From assembly GCA_027452005.1 (NCBI GenBank), contig DAIDHF010000020.1, forward strand, positions 1-41,861: DNA of 41,861 nt. Reading direction: 5' to 3'. The DNA is from Acidimicrobiales bacterium (GTDB lineage: Bacteria > Actinomycetota > Acidimicrobiia > Acidimicrobiales > JAKAVM01). Below the pieces are notes generated by a model. The model was not told the origin of the DNA and did not search any database. It was given only the letters and a program-made list of their open reading frames with translations. The position numbers were made by a program, and so were the translations under genes. Positions within the stretch are counted from its first letter, which is position 1; every line of letters starts with the position of its first letter. This document shows, one piece after another, positions 8,692-18,428 of the stretch.

Positions 8692-9726
8692 CTAGTGTGG
8701 GGCTGAGGACAGAAGGCTCTTTAGGGCCCCAAACTCTTCCAGGCACTGACCGCTACCGAGTACCACCGAGTGTAAGGGATTCTTGGCAATCAAGACTGGC
8801 ATTCCGGTTTCAGCAGATAACCGTGCGTCAAGCCCGTGTAACAGGGCCCCTCCGCCGGTCAGGACAATTCCCTGCTCCATGATGTCAGCGGCCAACTCGG
8901 GTGGTGTCTTGTCCAGGGTCACCTTAACCGAGTCAACTATTGCATTTAGTGGCTCGGCAATGGCCCTTCTTATCTCGTCGGTGGACGTGACAATCGTCTT
9001 TGGCAGACCCGATACCAGGTCGCGTCCCCGAATCTCGGCGTGGAGTTCCTCTTCAAGCTCACAGGCTGAACCGAGGGCTACCTTTATCTCCTCGGCGGTT
9101 CGTTCTCCCAGCGCCAAGCTGTACTCTTTCTTGACAAACTGGATGATCGAGTTGTCAAGCTCGTCCCCTCCAACTCGGACGGATTGAGAAGTAACCACTC
9201 CCCCAAGAGATATCACGGCCACCTCGGTCGTACCTCCACCAATGTCAACCACCATGTTTCCGGTTGGCTCATGGACAGGGAGTCCGGCACCGATTGCGGC
9301 AGCCATGGGCTCTTCAATTATGTATGCCGGCTTTCGGGCCCCGGCATACTCGGCAGCCTCCTGGACCGCTCTCTGTTCTACCCCGGTAATACCCGATGGA
9401 ACGCAGATCACCATCCGGGGCTTTGAAAACTTGCGATGGTGTACCTTTTGGATAAAGTACCGCATCATCTTCTCGCAGACTTCAAAGTCAGCAATCACTC
9501 CGTCTTTGAGAGGACGAATAGCCTGTATGTGGCTGGGGGTTCTCCCAATCATTCGCTTGGCCTCTCGCCCCACGGAAAGGGGCCGACCATCGGCCACGTT
9601 TATTGCCACCACGGACGGTTCGTCTAGCACGATCCCTCGTCCTCGAACGTACACGAGGGTGTTTGCCGTGCCCAAGTCCACCGCCATGTCACGGCCTAAG
9701 AAAGAGTGCACAAAGCTGTCGCTCAT
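8692..9726 (-). CDS. mreB: Rod shape-determining actin-like protein MreB
   Basis: MreB forms membrane-bound filaments that direct cell-wall insertion. The 344 residues carry the actin-fold phosphate loops: [10 protein letters not shown] near the start, [18 protein letters not shown] in the middle, and [12 protein letters not shown] near the end, all close to the MreB consensus. It is the first gene of the mreBCD-mrdA set. A promoter-like sequence and a palindrome lie upstream (9763-9818). The 200-base gap to ndk suggests that mreB starts its own transcript. Confidence 0.97.
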   Translation of the reverse strand: MSDSFVHSFLGRDMAVDLGTANTLVYVRGRGIVLDEPSVVAINVADGRPLSVGREAKRMIGRTPSHIQAIRPLKDGVIADFEVCEKMMRYFIQKVHHRKFSKPRMVICVPSGITGVEQRAVQEAAEYAGARKPAYIIEEPMAAAIGAGLPVHEPTGNMVVDIGGGTTEVAVISLGGVVTSQSVRVGGDELDNSIIQFVKKEYSLALGERTAEEIKVALGSACELEEELHAEIRGRDLVSGLPKTIVTSTDEIRRAIAEPLNAIVDSVKVTLDKTPPELAADIMEQGIVLTGGGALLHGLDARLSAETGMPVLIAKNPLHSVVLGSGQCLEEFGALKSLLSSAPH

Positions 9727-9762
9727 TGGGAAGTTCGCCTTTTGGTTATCGTTGGGACAATT

Positions 9763-9780
9763 GCATTACTTGCGTAATGC
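9763..9780. promoter_or_regulatory. Palindrome upstream of mreB, possible operator
   Basis: GCATTAC-TTGC-GTAATGC is a perfect 7-base inverted repeat with a 4-base centre, 37 bases before the mreB start. It lies just downstream of a promoter-like sequence, where a repressor would act. No T-run follows, so it is not a terminator. The binding factor is unknown. Confidence 0.4.
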
Positions 9781-9789
9781 GTAAATACC

Positions 9790-9818
9790 AGGTTACGCGA
9801 TATTTCTTGCGTTCTCAA
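9790..9818 (-). promoter_or_regulatory. Candidate mreB promoter
   Basis: On the minus strand TTGAGA (9813-9818) is followed after 17 bases by TAACCT (9790-9795). Spacing fits a housekeeping sigma factor, although the -10 box is a modest match. A start about 7 bases later would place the palindrome at 9763-9780 at the very beginning of the transcript. Confidence 0.3.
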
Positions 9819-9926
9819 TACGGACTAATGACACCAGGAAAGTCCTGGCTGTTGCCTTTCTTTTTCCACCCGTCAGTAAATTTCTTAGCAAAGCCTTCTC
9901 AACGAGGTGGTGAAATATCGTGGGAC

Positions 9927-10337
9927 TTACCCGAGATCGGGAAAGAAAATGCCAATCTCACGGATGGCCGACTCGCCAGAGTCTGAGCCGTGTATCAGGT
10001 TCTCGGTTACCTCGTAGGCGAAGTCACCACGAATAGTTCCAGGCAATGCGTCCACCGGGTTAGTCGTCCCCATCATGGTTCTAAGTATCTTCCATGTATC
10101 GTCGGGACCTTCAACAACCATAACCACCGAGGGGCTTCGGCCAATAAAGCTCACCAGGTCCGGGTAGAAAGGCTTCGAGACGTGTTCCTCATAGTGCCTT
10201 GAGGCCAACTTCTCATCAATTACCTTCATCTGGGCCGCAACAATCTTTAGGCCACGACGTTCGATTCGGGTGATAATCTCCCCAACTAGTCCTCTCTCGA
10301 CTGCGTCGGGCTTTGCAATTACAAGGGTTCTGTTCAC
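9927..10337 (-). CDS. ndk: Nucleoside-diphosphate kinase
   Basis: Ndk transfers the terminal phosphate between nucleoside triphosphates and diphosphates. The 136 residues match the family length and sequence: RTLVIAKPDAVERGLVGEI at the start, EEHVSKPFYPDLVSFI, and the active-site histidine H116 in NLIHGSDS. The start is GTG at 10337. It lies 44 bases after folC on the same strand, which is the usual actinobacterial neighbourhood (folC-ndk-rne), here with the mre cluster placed between ndk and the RNase gene. Confidence 0.97.
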   Translation of the reverse strand: MNRTLVIAKPDAVERGLVGEIITRIERRGLKIVAAQMKVIDEKLASRHYEEHVSKPFYPDLVSFIGRSPSVVMVVEGPDDTWKILRTMMGTTNPVDALPGTIRGDFAYEVTENLIHGSDSGESAIREIGIFFPDLG

Positions 10338-10381
10338 AATGACCTATCATCGAATCACGCAAGTGCCCCTGAGCGCAACTT

Positions 10382-11776
10382 TTATAAAGACTTTTCCCTT
10401 TTGGCCGTCAAAGTAGCCGGATTCTCTTGTCCGAGCAACGACCTGGCCAGACCGACCACGTACATGGACCCGGTGATAAACACGAGGTGGTCCTCACCCG
10501 CTTTTCCAAGGGCAAGTTGAATTGACTCTTCTAGGCTAGGCACACAGATACACTGCGCTCCCAACTTGCTCGCGATCTGCTCGATCTCCTTTGGGTCAAC
10601 AGATCTAGGGGACGGCGCCCTACAAGCAACGAGCAACTCAAGGCCGTCACGCACGACCGGCCTGACCATGTCCTCAATGGACCTCCCTTTCAAGAGTCCC
10701 ATCACGACAATCCGATCTAGGTGCCGGTCAAATTCTTCGTCTAAAGCGTCCATGGCAACACGAATTCCTGCCGGGTTATGAGCTCCATCTACAATTACCA
10801 GGGGCCTAGTACCTAACACCTCAAGTCGGCCAGGTATGGTTACCTCTTCAAGAGCACCCCTGACCAGATCAAGCCTTTCCGGAGCCACCTCTTCGCGGCC
10901 GACAGCACCACCCTCTCCAATTTCCGAGGGGGACATAAAGAATGAATCACACCCAGCTAGAGCCAGGACTGCGTTACGAACCTGGTGGGAACCGCGTAAG
11001 GGAATGTAGAGGTCCGAATATTGCCGACCAAAAATCGAGGCCGAAAACAGGTGACCTCCCACAGCAAGACGGTCTTGAAAATAATCAAAGTCTCGACCGA
11101 TCCTGGCCAAGACAGCGTTCTTGGTTTTGGCAACTTTCTCGAAAACTGCCACGATTTCGGGATCAGTCTCGCCTGTTACACACGTAGAGGCTTGCTTTAT
11201 GATACCGGCCTTCTCTTGAGCTATCTCAGGCTTGGTTTCACCCAGCAGCTCTGTGTGATCTAGGTCGATATTTGTAATTACCGATACGGCCGAACTGACG
11301 ACATTGGTGGCATCCCAGGTTCCGCCCAGCCCTACCTCTACCACGGCAACGTCAACGGCTATATCTGAGAACCACTTAAACGCTAATGCCGTCAATAGTT
11401 CAAATCGTGACGGGATATTGTTCAGCAATGGTTCAAGATTGCGAAGAATATCCAGATTTTCTGCGAACTCTTGGGTTGAGATCGGGGTTAGATTTGAGGC
11501 TATTCTCTCGGTAACTGAGGTGAGGTCTGGACTTGTGTAAGTTCCAACCCTGAGCCCGTGAGCAATGAGAACTGCGCTGATCATGTTGACCACCGAGCCC
11601 TTCCCGTTGGTCCCGGTGACGTGGATCACCGGATAGTCGAGGTGCGGATCGGCTAAATAGTGACAAAGCTGAGTGATTCTGTCGAGGGTCGGTACTCGAT
11701 ACTCGGTGGAGACGAGCTTTTCGAGATTTACATGGGATTCAAGCCACTCTAGGGCTTGATTGTAGTCTGGCCTCAT
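10382..11776 (-). CDS. folC: Folylpolyglutamate/dihydrofolate synthase
   Basis: FolC adds glutamate to folates and, in many bacteria, also makes dihydrofolate. The 464 residues contain the Mur-ligase-type ATP loop TGTNGKGSV (54-62), VGLGGTWDATNVV, the IDHTELLG-type segment NIDLDHTELLGET with the metal-binding lysine region, and a C-terminal domain with VDGAHNPAG. The length is somewhat greater than the usual 420-440. It follows clpX by 88 bases. valS, which often sits between clpX and folC in actinobacteria, is not here. Confidence 0.95.
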   Translation of the reverse strand: MRPDYNQALEWLESHVNLEKLVSTEYRVPTLDRITQLCHYLADPHLDYPVIHVTGTNGKGSVVNMISAVLIAHGLRVGTYTSPDLTSVTERIASNLTPISTQEFAENLDILRNLEPLLNNIPSRFELLTALAFKWFSDIAVDVAVVEVGLGGTWDATNVVSSAVSVITNIDLDHTELLGETKPEIAQEKAGIIKQASTCVTGETDPEIVAVFEKVAKTKNAVLARIGRDFDYFQDRLAVGGHLFSASIFGRQYSDLYIPLRGSHQVRNAVLALAGCDSFFMSPSEIGEGGAVGREEVAPERLDLVRGALEEVTIPGRLEVLGTRPLVIVDGAHNPAGIRVAMDALDEEFDRHLDRIVVMGLLKGRSIEDMVRPVVRDGLELLVACRAPSPRSVDPKEIEQIASKLGAQCICVPSLEESIQLALGKAGEDHLVFITGSMYVVGLARSLLGQENPATLTAKREKSL

Positions 11777-11864
11777 CTAGTCGGGCTTCCCGGATATAGA
11801 CCTCCCCGGCCATGCGAACAAGGTTTGAGGTCGAGATTGGGTCAAGCTCGGGCAGGGCGGGTCT

Positions 11865-13142
11865 TTACGAGGCGGCCCGCCGAGGCTTTTCGGTCTTCTC
11901 TGGGGTTGACTTTATGGGAATTAGGGTTGGGTTCACCCGCTCTAGAACGACTTCTTTGTTGATCACGCAGCGACTCACGTCGTCCCGGCTCGGCAGGTCG
12001 TACATGACCTCCAATAGGATCTCTTCCAGTATTGCGCGAAGTCCCCGCGCCCCGGTACCACGGATAAGAGCCAGGTCGGCAATTGCCTCTAGGGCTTCGT
12101 CGGTCATTTCAAGTTCTATGTTGTCTAGTTCAAACACCCGGCTGTACTGCTTTACAAGAGCGTTCTTGGGTTCAATCAAGATCCTCACGAGAGCGTCTTT
12201 GCCCAAGTTTGATACTGCCCCGAGTACCGGAAGGCGTCCCACAAACTCGGGAATCAACCCGAACTTGAGGAGGTCTTCGGGGAACACGTGAGACAGCGTC
12301 TCCCCCTCGTCCCAGTCCTTGCCTGCCCTAACTTCGGCCCCAAATCCAAGGCCCTTTCGACCAATTCGGCTCTCAACAATCCGATCCAGTCCAGCAAAAG
12401 CTCCACCGCAGATAAAAAGAATGTTGGTCGTGTCAATCTGAATAAACTCCTGGTGGGGGTGTTTTCTGCCTCCCTGGGGCGGGACTGAGGCGGTGGTACC
12501 TTCCAGGATCTTCAGCAGGGCCTGCTGGACGCCCTCGCCGGACACGTCCCTGGTAATCGACGGGTTCTCGCTCTTGCGAGCAATCTTGTCAATCTCGTCA
12601 ATGTATATAATGCCGGTCTCGGCACGCTTGATGTCATAGTCAGCTGCCTGGATCAACTTGAGCAAGATGTTCTCAACATCTTCTCCCACATAACCGGCCT
12701 CGGTAAGGGCCGTGGCATCGGCGATCGCGAACGGAACGTTTAGCATTCGGGCCAGGGTCTGGGCCAAGAGGGTCTTGCCGCAACCAGTTGGACCCAACAG
12801 GAGGACGTTGGACTTGGATAGCTCAATATCACTCTCATGATAGGAACCAGTTCGGACTCGCTTGTAATGGTTGTACACGGCCACGGAGAGAATTTTCTTG
12901 GCGCGCTCTTGGCCTATGACAAAGTCGTTCAGGAATTCGTAGATCTCTTTGGGCTTGGGTAACTCGTCAAATTGAACATCTGTGGCCTCGGCAAGTTCCT
13001 CTTCAATAATGTCGTTGCACAGCTCGATACACTCGTCGCAGATATACACCCCAGGTCCGGCAATGAGCTTCTTGACCTGCTTTTGCGACTTTCCACAAAA
13101 GCTACACTTGACTAGGTCACTCCCCTCACCAAACTTTGCCAT
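11865..13142 (-). CDS. clpX: ATP-dependent Clp protease ATPase subunit ClpX
   Basis: ClpX unfolds substrates and feeds them to ClpP. The 425 residues show the N-terminal zinc-binding domain with C13, C16, C35 and C38, an AAA+ domain with Walker A GPTGCGKT, the pore loop GYVGED, the sensor/arginine region, and the ClpP-docking IGF-type loop in IGRKGLGFG. Its ATG overlaps the clpP stop in TAATG, so clpP and clpX are translationally coupled. Confidence 0.98.
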   Translation of the reverse strand: MAKFGEGSDLVKCSFCGKSQKQVKKLIAGPGVYICDECIELCNDIIEEELAEATDVQFDELPKPKEIYEFLNDFVIGQERAKKILSVAVYNHYKRVRTGSYHESDIELSKSNVLLLGPTGCGKTLLAQTLARMLNVPFAIADATALTEAGYVGEDVENILLKLIQAADYDIKRAETGIIYIDEIDKIARKSENPSITRDVSGEGVQQALLKILEGTTASVPPQGGRKHPHQEFIQIDTTNILFICGGAFAGLDRIVESRIGRKGLGFGAEVRAGKDWDEGETLSHVFPEDLLKFGLIPEFVGRLPVLGAVSNLGKDALVRILIEPKNALVKQYSRVFELDNIELEMTDEALEAIADLALIRGTGARGLRAILEEILLEVMYDLPSRDDVSRCVINKEVVLERVNPTLIPIKSTPEKTEKPRRAAS

Positions 13143-13768
13143 TACGCTGCCGATTCGATCTGGACGGCCCCGTCTCGACTTGAGATGACCTCGTCTATAA
13201 TCCCGTAAGCCACGGCTTCGTCGGCACTGATTACAAAGTCCCGGTCGGTGTCGGTTTGAATCTTCTCAATAGACTGCCCGGTATCGGCTGAGAGCATGTT
13301 GTTGAGTAGATCCCTCATCCGGAGAATCTCCTTCGCCTGGATCTCGATGTCAGTTGCCTGTCCGGCAGCCCCACCGTATGGTTGATGCAACAACACCCTG
13401 GCGTGGGGGAGCGCAAATCGCTTTCCCTTGGTTCCGGCTGCAAGTAGCACGGCGGCGGCTGAGGCCGCCTGACCGAAACAAAAAGTCGACTTGTCCGGCT
13501 TTATAAACTTCATCGTGTCATAGATTGCAAACAGGGCCGTTATGTCGCCACCCGGGGAGTTGATATAGATGCTTATATCCTTATCGGGGTCCTCGTACTC
13601 AAGAAAAAGCATCTGGGCACAGACCAGGTTTGCAATCGTGTCATCTATTGGGGTACCGAGGAACACGATCCTCTCCTTCAAGAGGCGTGAGTACAGATCG
13701 TAAGCGCGCTCTCCCCTGGCGGTATTCTCAATAACCGTCGGTACCAAATAGTCGTATGCTTGTCCCAT
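13142..13768 (-). CDS. clpP: ATP-dependent Clp protease proteolytic subunit
   Basis: ClpP is the serine peptidase of the ClpXP complex. The 208 residues carry the catalytic triad: Ser103 in GQAASAAAV, His128 in ARVLLHQP and Asp177 in DTDRDF. The gene sits between tig and clpX. Most actinobacteria have two tandem clpP genes here; only one is present. An extended -10 element (13804-13812) upstream suggests its own promoter. Confidence 0.97.
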   Translation of the reverse strand: MGQAYDYLVPTVIENTARGERAYDLYSRLLKERIVFLGTPIDDTIANLVCAQMLFLEYEDPDKDISIYINSPGGDITALFAIYDTMKFIKPDKSTFCFGQAASAAAVLLAAGTKGKRFALPHARVLLHQPYGGAAGQATDIEIQAKEILRMRDLLNNMLSADTGQSIEKIQTDTDRDFVISADEAVAYGIIDEVISSRDGAVQIESAA

Positions 13769-13803
13769 TCGTGCTCTTTTCCAGTCGTGACGTGTTAGTC
13801 CAG

Positions 13804-13812
13804 TTTATATCA
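13804..13812 (-). promoter_or_regulatory. Candidate extended -10 promoter element of clpP
   Basis: On the minus strand the interval between tig and clpP contains TGATATAAA, a TGN-type extended -10 with TATAAA, 36 bases before the clpP ATG. No good -35 box is placed at 16-18 bases upstream, which is tolerated for extended -10 promoters. This would give clpP-clpX a transcript separate from tig. Confidence 0.4.
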
Positions 13813-13869
13813 GTTTCAGGTCACCCAATTTGCCAAACCCAAAACCGAGCTTGGTAGAACCCGGGTCCC

Positions 13870-15210
13870 CTACTGGGCCTTGGACCCCACGACGACCTCA
13901 TCGTCGCCCCGTTGAACTCGCAGGGTGACTGGTTTCCCGTCTTGATCTAAAACTCTAACATTGTCTTCAAGCCACTCTAATGACTTTGCCTTTTTGATTT
14001 CGAAGCGAAATCCCTCCATCAGACCGCCTTTTTCCAGATTTTCCCTTGCCGCGTCTAAGGTTTCGCCAGCACTCTCGGCCAATTTACCCAGGTGGCTGTC
14101 GACGTCAGCGTCAGTAACCTCAATCCCTTCGGCCTGGCTCAAAGCCCGGAGTGCTAGATCTAGTCGAACCGTCTCGTGGGCCACCGAGGTAATCGTAGAA
14201 ATAAAGGACTCCTCACTTTGGCCAGTAGCCTGCAGGTACAATCCCAAGGGAATCTTCTGCGCGTCTAGGCGGTGTTGAAAATCGTGAAGCCTTGTCTGGA
14301 TCTCCTGGCTGATAAGGGACTTGGGAATCTCGTCGGTTACCAACTCACACAGTGCCTGGGCCGCACCCCGTCGGAACTCCTCAATGGCAAAGTCAGCTTT
14401 TGCCTTGGAAAGTTTTTCAAAGATGTCGCTTTTTAGGTCTTCAAACTTATCGAACTCAGACGCGCTGGCCACCCATTCATCGGTTGGATCGGGAAGGATC
14501 TTCTCGTCGACCTGCTTGACGAGTACCTCGAAAGTGACCTCTTGTTCTTCTCCGGGAACTGTCGAGTTGACTTTTACAATATCTCCAGGTTTCACGCCAA
14601 CCATTAGGTCATCTAGTTGCTCAAACAACATCTTTGAGCCAACTTCAGATACATAGTCGTCGATACAGTAATTCTCTAAGACCTCGTCGTTCCTTGATGC
14701 TTTTATGTTCATGGTCACGCTGTCACCAACTTTTGACGGTCTGTCCACCTGGCTTAGCTTTGCGAACTGATTACGAAGTTTGTCAATCTCGCGATCGATC
14801 TCTTCTTGGGTAGGAATTGGAGACTCAATTTTCACCGATAGCCCTTGGTATCCGGCAATAGAAACTCTCGGTCTAGTCTCTACGACAACGTCGACCTCAA
14901 AATTTGGGGCATCGTCGGGAGAGATTACGTCAACGGTTTGGGTAGCAATTGCGTCAACTCCCGTCTGAATCACGGCATCACGTATAAATTCGGGTAGGCT
15001 CTCCCTGATTACTTCCTCCCTGATTGCCGCTCGACCTATCCGGGCTTCGACTAGTTGTTTGGGGACCCTACCCGGACGAAACCCGGGGATTCTAACCGTC
15101 TTGGCCGCTTGCTCTATCGCCTGGTCAATTGAGCTACCAAAGTCTTGGGCATCAACCTTGATAGATAGTTTGGCTCGGTTATTTTCAAGTATTTCCGCGG
15201 TTGCTTGCAT
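13870..15210 (-). CDS. tig: Trigger factor
   Basis: Trigger factor is a ribosome-bound chaperone that also has peptidyl-prolyl isomerase activity. The 446 residues start with the ribosome-binding domain, which includes the signature PGFRPGRVPKQLVE (about 41-54). The FKBP-type domain follows, with VGDSVTMNIKA, and then a long helical C-terminal domain. Length and order fit the family. The frame starts at ATG 15210, with no strong ribosome binding site. It precedes clpP and clpX, the usual order. Confidence 0.95.
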   Translation of the reverse strand: MQATAEILENNRAKLSIKVDAQDFGSSIDQAIEQAAKTVRIPGFRPGRVPKQLVEARIGRAAIREEVIRESLPEFIRDAVIQTGVDAIATQTVDVISPDDAPNFEVDVVVETRPRVSIAGYQGLSVKIESPIPTQEEIDREIDKLRNQFAKLSQVDRPSKVGDSVTMNIKASRNDEVLENYCIDDYVSEVGSKMLFEQLDDLMVGVKPGDIVKVNSTVPGEEQEVTFEVLVKQVDEKILPDPTDEWVASASEFDKFEDLKSDIFEKLSKAKADFAIEEFRRGAAQALCELVTDEIPKSLISQEIQTRLHDFQHRLDAQKIPLGLYLQATGQSEESFISTITSVAHETVRLDLALRALSQAEGIEVTDADVDSHLGKLAESAGETLDAARENLEKGGLMEGFRFEIKKAKSLEWLEDNVRVLDQDGKPVTLRVQRGDDEVVVGSKAQ

Positions 15211-15274
15211 TAGACCATACAGTTTAGGAGATTCAGGTCAATTCCTCCTAATTTCATTCAAGAAAACAGTTGGA

Positions 15275-16654
15275 CTACTCTGGGGCGGTATTGACGAATG
15301 ACGTGCTAGTGGGCAAGAACGATAGTGTCACCTTGCCCGTAGGACCGTTTCGATGTTTTGAGATATGAATCTCCGCGGTTCCCGCATCGGAAGTATCTGG
15401 ATTATATATTTCATCTCGATAAATAAATAAGACGACATCAGCGTCTTGCTCTAATGATCCGCTCTCTCGTAAGTCTGCAAGCACTGGACGTTTATCCTGT
15501 CTCATCTCCAGGTTCCTAGACAGCTGTGAAAGAGCCACGACTGGGATTTGAAGCTCTCGGGCAAGAATCTTTAGACCGCGGCTAATCTCGGATATTTCAA
15601 CCTGCCTATTTTCAGCTCCCCTCCTACCCGACATGAGTTGGAGGTAGTCAATGATGACTAGTCCAATGTTGCTTGAAGCCTTCAGCCGTCGGGCTTTAGC
15701 CCGGATGTCGTTGACGGTAAGGTTCGGGTTGTCGTCGATAAACATGGGCACACTAGAAAGCCTTCCGATGGCTCGGTGTAGGTTTGCCATGTCGGCCGGG
15801 GTGATTCGTCCCGTCCTCATGTTTGAGGAATCGACCCGCGACTCTGAGGAGAGTATTCTCTGGGTCAACTCGTGGTGGCTCATCTCGAGGGAGAAAAACA
15901 GCGACGCCGTACCCGCCTTTGCTGCGTTTGCCAACATACCCAGGGCGAAGCTCGTCTTACCCATTGCTGGCCGCGCACCCACGATTACCAAGCTGGAAGG
16001 TTGAAGTCCCAACAAGATCCTGTCCAGGTCCGAGTACCCGGTTGGTACCCCGGTTATTTGCTGATGAGACTGGATAATGTTTTCCAGCCGTCCCATCGAT
16101 TCATCCAGAAGACGTTGGATCGATTTAATCGTATCAGTTGAGTGTCTCTCGGCAATAGCGAACACGAGTGCCTCGGCCTCGTCTAGAGCACGATCTACAT
16201 CCTCAGGAACCGAGTACCCAATATCTGAGATCTTATTGGCAGCAAAAATGAGCTTACGAAGCAAAGAGTGTTCTTCAACAATACGCGCATAGCGTTCCAC
16301 GTTTGCCATGGCTGGCGTTGTTGAGACGAGCGAAGAAAGGGTTGCCGGTCCACCGATTTCATCGAGCATTCCGCGTCGATTCAATTCATCTGCTACCGTA
16401 ACCGAGTCGGCCGGGGCACCACGTTCGTCTAGAGACAGGATGGCTTCAAATATTCTGGCGAGGCGTGGGGAATAAAAATCGGCCGAACTGCATATTTCGA
16501 GAGCAGTTCCAATCGCCTCTTGGGTGAGTAGCATGGCCCCGATCAGAGATTCTTCGGCCTCGATGTTGCTCGGTGGGACTCTCCCAGCATTCCCCTTTGG
16601 CTTTGAAATAAGCCTCATCTCATCAAGTGATCGAACCATTGAGTCTATTATCAC
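15275..16654 (-). CDS. dnaB: Replicative DNA helicase
   Basis: DnaB unwinds DNA ahead of the replication fork as a hexamer. The 459 residues contain the N-terminal helical domain (PPSNIEAEESLIGAML onward), a linker, and the RecA-like domain with Walker A GARPAMGKTS, Walker B region LVIIDYLQLM and the C-terminal DADVVLFIYRDE. There is no intein, unlike in mycobacteria. The longest frame starts with GTG; ATG codons at residues 6 and 13 are also possible. It lies 262 bases downstream of rplI, the common actinobacterial order. Confidence 0.96.
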   Translation of the reverse strand: MIIDSMVRSLDEMRLISKPKGNAGRVPPSNIEAEESLIGAMLLTQEAIGTALEICSSADFYSPRLARIFEAILSLDERGAPADSVTVADELNRRGMLDEIGGPATLSSLVSTTPAMANVERYARIVEEHSLLRKLIFAANKISDIGYSVPEDVDRALDEAEALVFAIAERHSTDTIKSIQRLLDESMGRLENIIQSHQQITGVPTGYSDLDRILLGLQPSSLVIVGARPAMGKTSFALGMLANAAKAGTASLFFSLEMSHHELTQRILSSESRVDSSNMRTGRITPADMANLHRAIGRLSSVPMFIDDNPNLTVNDIRAKARRLKASSNIGLVIIDYLQLMSGRRGAENRQVEISEISRGLKILARELQIPVVALSQLSRNLEMRQDKRPVLADLRESGSLEQDADVVLFIYRDEIYNPDTSDAGTAEIHISKHRNGPTGKVTLSFLPTSTSFVNTAPE

Positions 16655-16896
16655 CCCTTGATCTGTTTGAAACCTGTGAATGAATGTGGGAAATACCCTG
16701 GATTTCCTGTTACCAAGTCACCAAAGTGTCTGGATAAGTAGTGCACAATAGACCCAGTTTCTCACCGGGGTACGACATCTAGGCGCGCCCATGCCAGTGA
16801 CCTGGGAAGTGTTGAACACGGGTACTCATTTCCTGACCTTGGTCTGGCCTAAAGGCGGCACCACAAGAGCTTGGGGGAACGATCTATTTCAAGCCT

Positions 16897-16913
16897 ACTA
16901 GAACACCTCTAGT
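16897..16913 (-). repeat. Small hairpin just past the rplI stop
   Basis: ACTAGA-ACACC-TCTAGT forms a 6-base stem with a 5-base loop, 4 bases after the rplI stop. There is no T-run, so it is not a standard intrinsic terminator, but its position at the end of the ribosomal operon suggests an RNA 3' end or protective stem. Confidence 0.35.
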
Positions 16914-16916
16914 CAG

Positions 16917-17372
16917 CTATTGCTGCGCCTCAACCTCCACGGTCACAGTCACGCGAATTTGGCTATGAAGGCGAATAGATACCTCATGTGAACCCACACT
17001 ACGAATGGGTTCGTCGAGAAGGACGTTTTTCTTGTCAATTGTCGCACCGAGCTTTTCAAATATTGCCTCGGCGATATCCTGGCTACCCACCGACCCAAAC
17101 AACTTTCCACTGGAACCGGTTTTCGCTGGTATTACTAGCACGATGCCACCAAGAGCTTCAGCCAGTGTCTGGGCCGACTCAAGATTCTTAGTATCTTTAA
17201 GCTCTCTCGACCGCTTCATGGCTTGGGCCTGAGCAACGACGCCGTCGCTTGCTACCAAGGCCTTTCCAGCGGGAATTAGGAAGTTTCGGGCATACCCTTT
17301 GGATACCTCGACTATGTCGCCCTTCTTCCCGACCCCGTCAATGTCGGATCTCATTACAACTTTCACGCTCAA
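16917..17372 (-). CDS. rplI: 50S ribosomal protein bL9
   Basis: bL9 binds 23S rRNA near the L1 stalk and spans ribosomes. The 151 residues contain the N-terminal RNA-binding domain (DGVGKKGDIVEVSKGYARNF, 13-32 region), a central helix and a C-terminal domain. It is 9 bases after rpsR and ends the rpsF-ssb-rpsR-rplI operon. A 6-base inverted repeat with a 5-base loop (16897-16913) follows just past the stop, without a T-run. Confidence 0.97.
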   Translation of the reverse strand: MSVKVVMRSDIDGVGKKGDIVEVSKGYARNFLIPAGKALVASDGVVAQAQAMKRSRELKDTKNLESAQTLAEALGGIVLVIPAKTGSSGKLFGSVGSQDIAEAIFEKLGATIDKKNVLLDEPIRSVGSHEVSIRLHSQIRVTVTVEVEAQQ

Positions 17373-17381
17373 AAATCCTCT

Positions 17382-17930
17382 CTAGCCAGTCACCGATTCG
17401 GCAACCGTCTGTCCTGTTTCCGGGGTGGAATCGGGACTTTCTTGCTGATCTTGTTCTTCGCCAGAATCACCCGGAGCCACCTGTGATATTACTTCTTGCT
17501 CAACCAGGTTTTCATCTGTACTAACTTCCCCATCACTGATTTCAAGATCGCCTTCCTCAAATGCTGAATACTGGCCGTAAGCTGATGGCTCTGGATTTGA
17601 GTCGCCTTGTAGCTCCTGGTCATCTTGATCGGTACTTCTTATATTTACCTTGTCGGAAACCGTTCGTTGCAAATAGGGCAACAGGGCCAATTCCCGGGCG
17701 GTCTTTACCACCGTGGCAATATCACGCTGGTGTTGTGAGCAGTTTCCAGTAACTCTTCGCGAACGAATCTTTCCTCGGTCACTAACATACTTTCTTAGTA
17801 ACGGTAGATCGCGATAGGAGATGTAAGTAACCGAGTCAACACACAACGAGCAAGGCTTTTTCTTTATCTTCTTACCGGTGTCTTTAATGACCCTCTTGAC
17901 TGGCTTTTCTCGTGAATTATTTCTTCCCAT
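17382..17930 (-). CDS. rpsR: 30S ribosomal protein bS18 with long acidic tail
   Basis: bS18 pairs with bS6 on the small-subunit platform. The core lies at about residues 25-90, with [16 protein letters not shown] and the end [10 protein letters not shown]. It carries the zinc-type ligands C27, C30, C64 and H67. bS18 is usually 75-90 residues, but this frame has 182. After residue 98 there is no Lys or Arg, and Asp and Glu make up a large share, with many Ser, Gln, Pro and Gly, so the tail is probably disordered. The base composition and reading frame continue without a break to the stop, which lies 9 bases before rplI, so I regard the extension as real. Gene order rpsF-ssb-rpsR-rplI is standard. 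Confidence 0.93.
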   Translation of the reverse strand: MGRNNSREKPVKRVIKDTGKKIKKKPCSLCVDSVTYISYRDLPLLRKYVSDRGKIRSRRVTGNCSQHQRDIATVVKTARELALLPYLQRTVSDKVNIRSTDQDDQELQGDSNPEPSAYGQYSAFEEGDLEISDGEVSTDENLVEQEVISQVAPGDSGEEQDQQESPDSTPETGQTVAESVTG

Positions 17931-17938
17931 ACTTCCTC

Positions 17939-18394
17939 CTAAAAGGGTTCCTCTCCACCTACAGGTGTTGGTACGTAATCATCGGCGGCTTGGGGGGAAC
18001 CTCCCCCAAGCCCGTCATATCCGCCGGAGCGACGTTCATTTTTCGAAACCTGAGCCGTAGCCCAACGCAAGCTCGGACCAAGTTCGTCAGCAATGATCTC
18101 GACCTTTGATCGACGCTCGCCATCAGGTGTCTCCCAGGAACGCTGCTCGATTCGGCCAGTAACAATTATCCGACTACCTTTCTCAAGGCTCTCGGCACTG
18201 TTTTCGGCCAGCTCTCTCCAGCACACGACATCAAAAAACGACGTGGCCTCCTCCCACTCCTGAGTCTGGCGATTCTGCCATCTCCGATTTACGGCGAGTC
18301 CGAACGTCGAAGTTGCTTGACCGGACGGCGTAAATCGTAACTCAGGTTCCCTGGTTATATTTCCAATTAGCGTTACGGTGTTTCCGTTTGACAT
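17939..18394 (-). CDS. ssb: Single-stranded DNA-binding protein
   Basis: SSB coats single-stranded DNA during replication and repair. The 151 residues have the OB fold ([20 protein letters not shown], then [30 protein letters not shown] in blocks), a short glycine-rich linker, and the acidic tip GGEEPF used to recruit partners. It lies 8 bases before rpsR and 34 bases after rpsF, within the ribosomal operon, as in most actinobacteria. Confidence 0.96.
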   Translation of the reverse strand: MSNGNTVTLIGNITREPELRFTPSGQATSTFGLAVNRRWQNRQTQEWEEATSFFDVVCWRELAENSAESLEKGSRIIVTGRIEQRSWETPDGERRSKVEIIADELGPSLRWATAQVSKNERRSGGYDGLGGGSPQAADDYVPTPVGGEEPF

Positions 18395-18428
18395 TTACTT
18401 ATCTCTCTTTCAATTACGTGATTCCAAA

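Noticed and set aside
9834-9848. Stem CCAGGA/TCCTGG after ndk
   Set aside because: In the ndk direction no T-run follows; the T-rich run is on the other side, where no gene ends.
16791-16901. 36-codon frame on the plus strand between rplI and dnaB
   Set aside because: It is short, has no ribosome binding site, and ends in the hairpin past rplI; chance is the simpler explanation.
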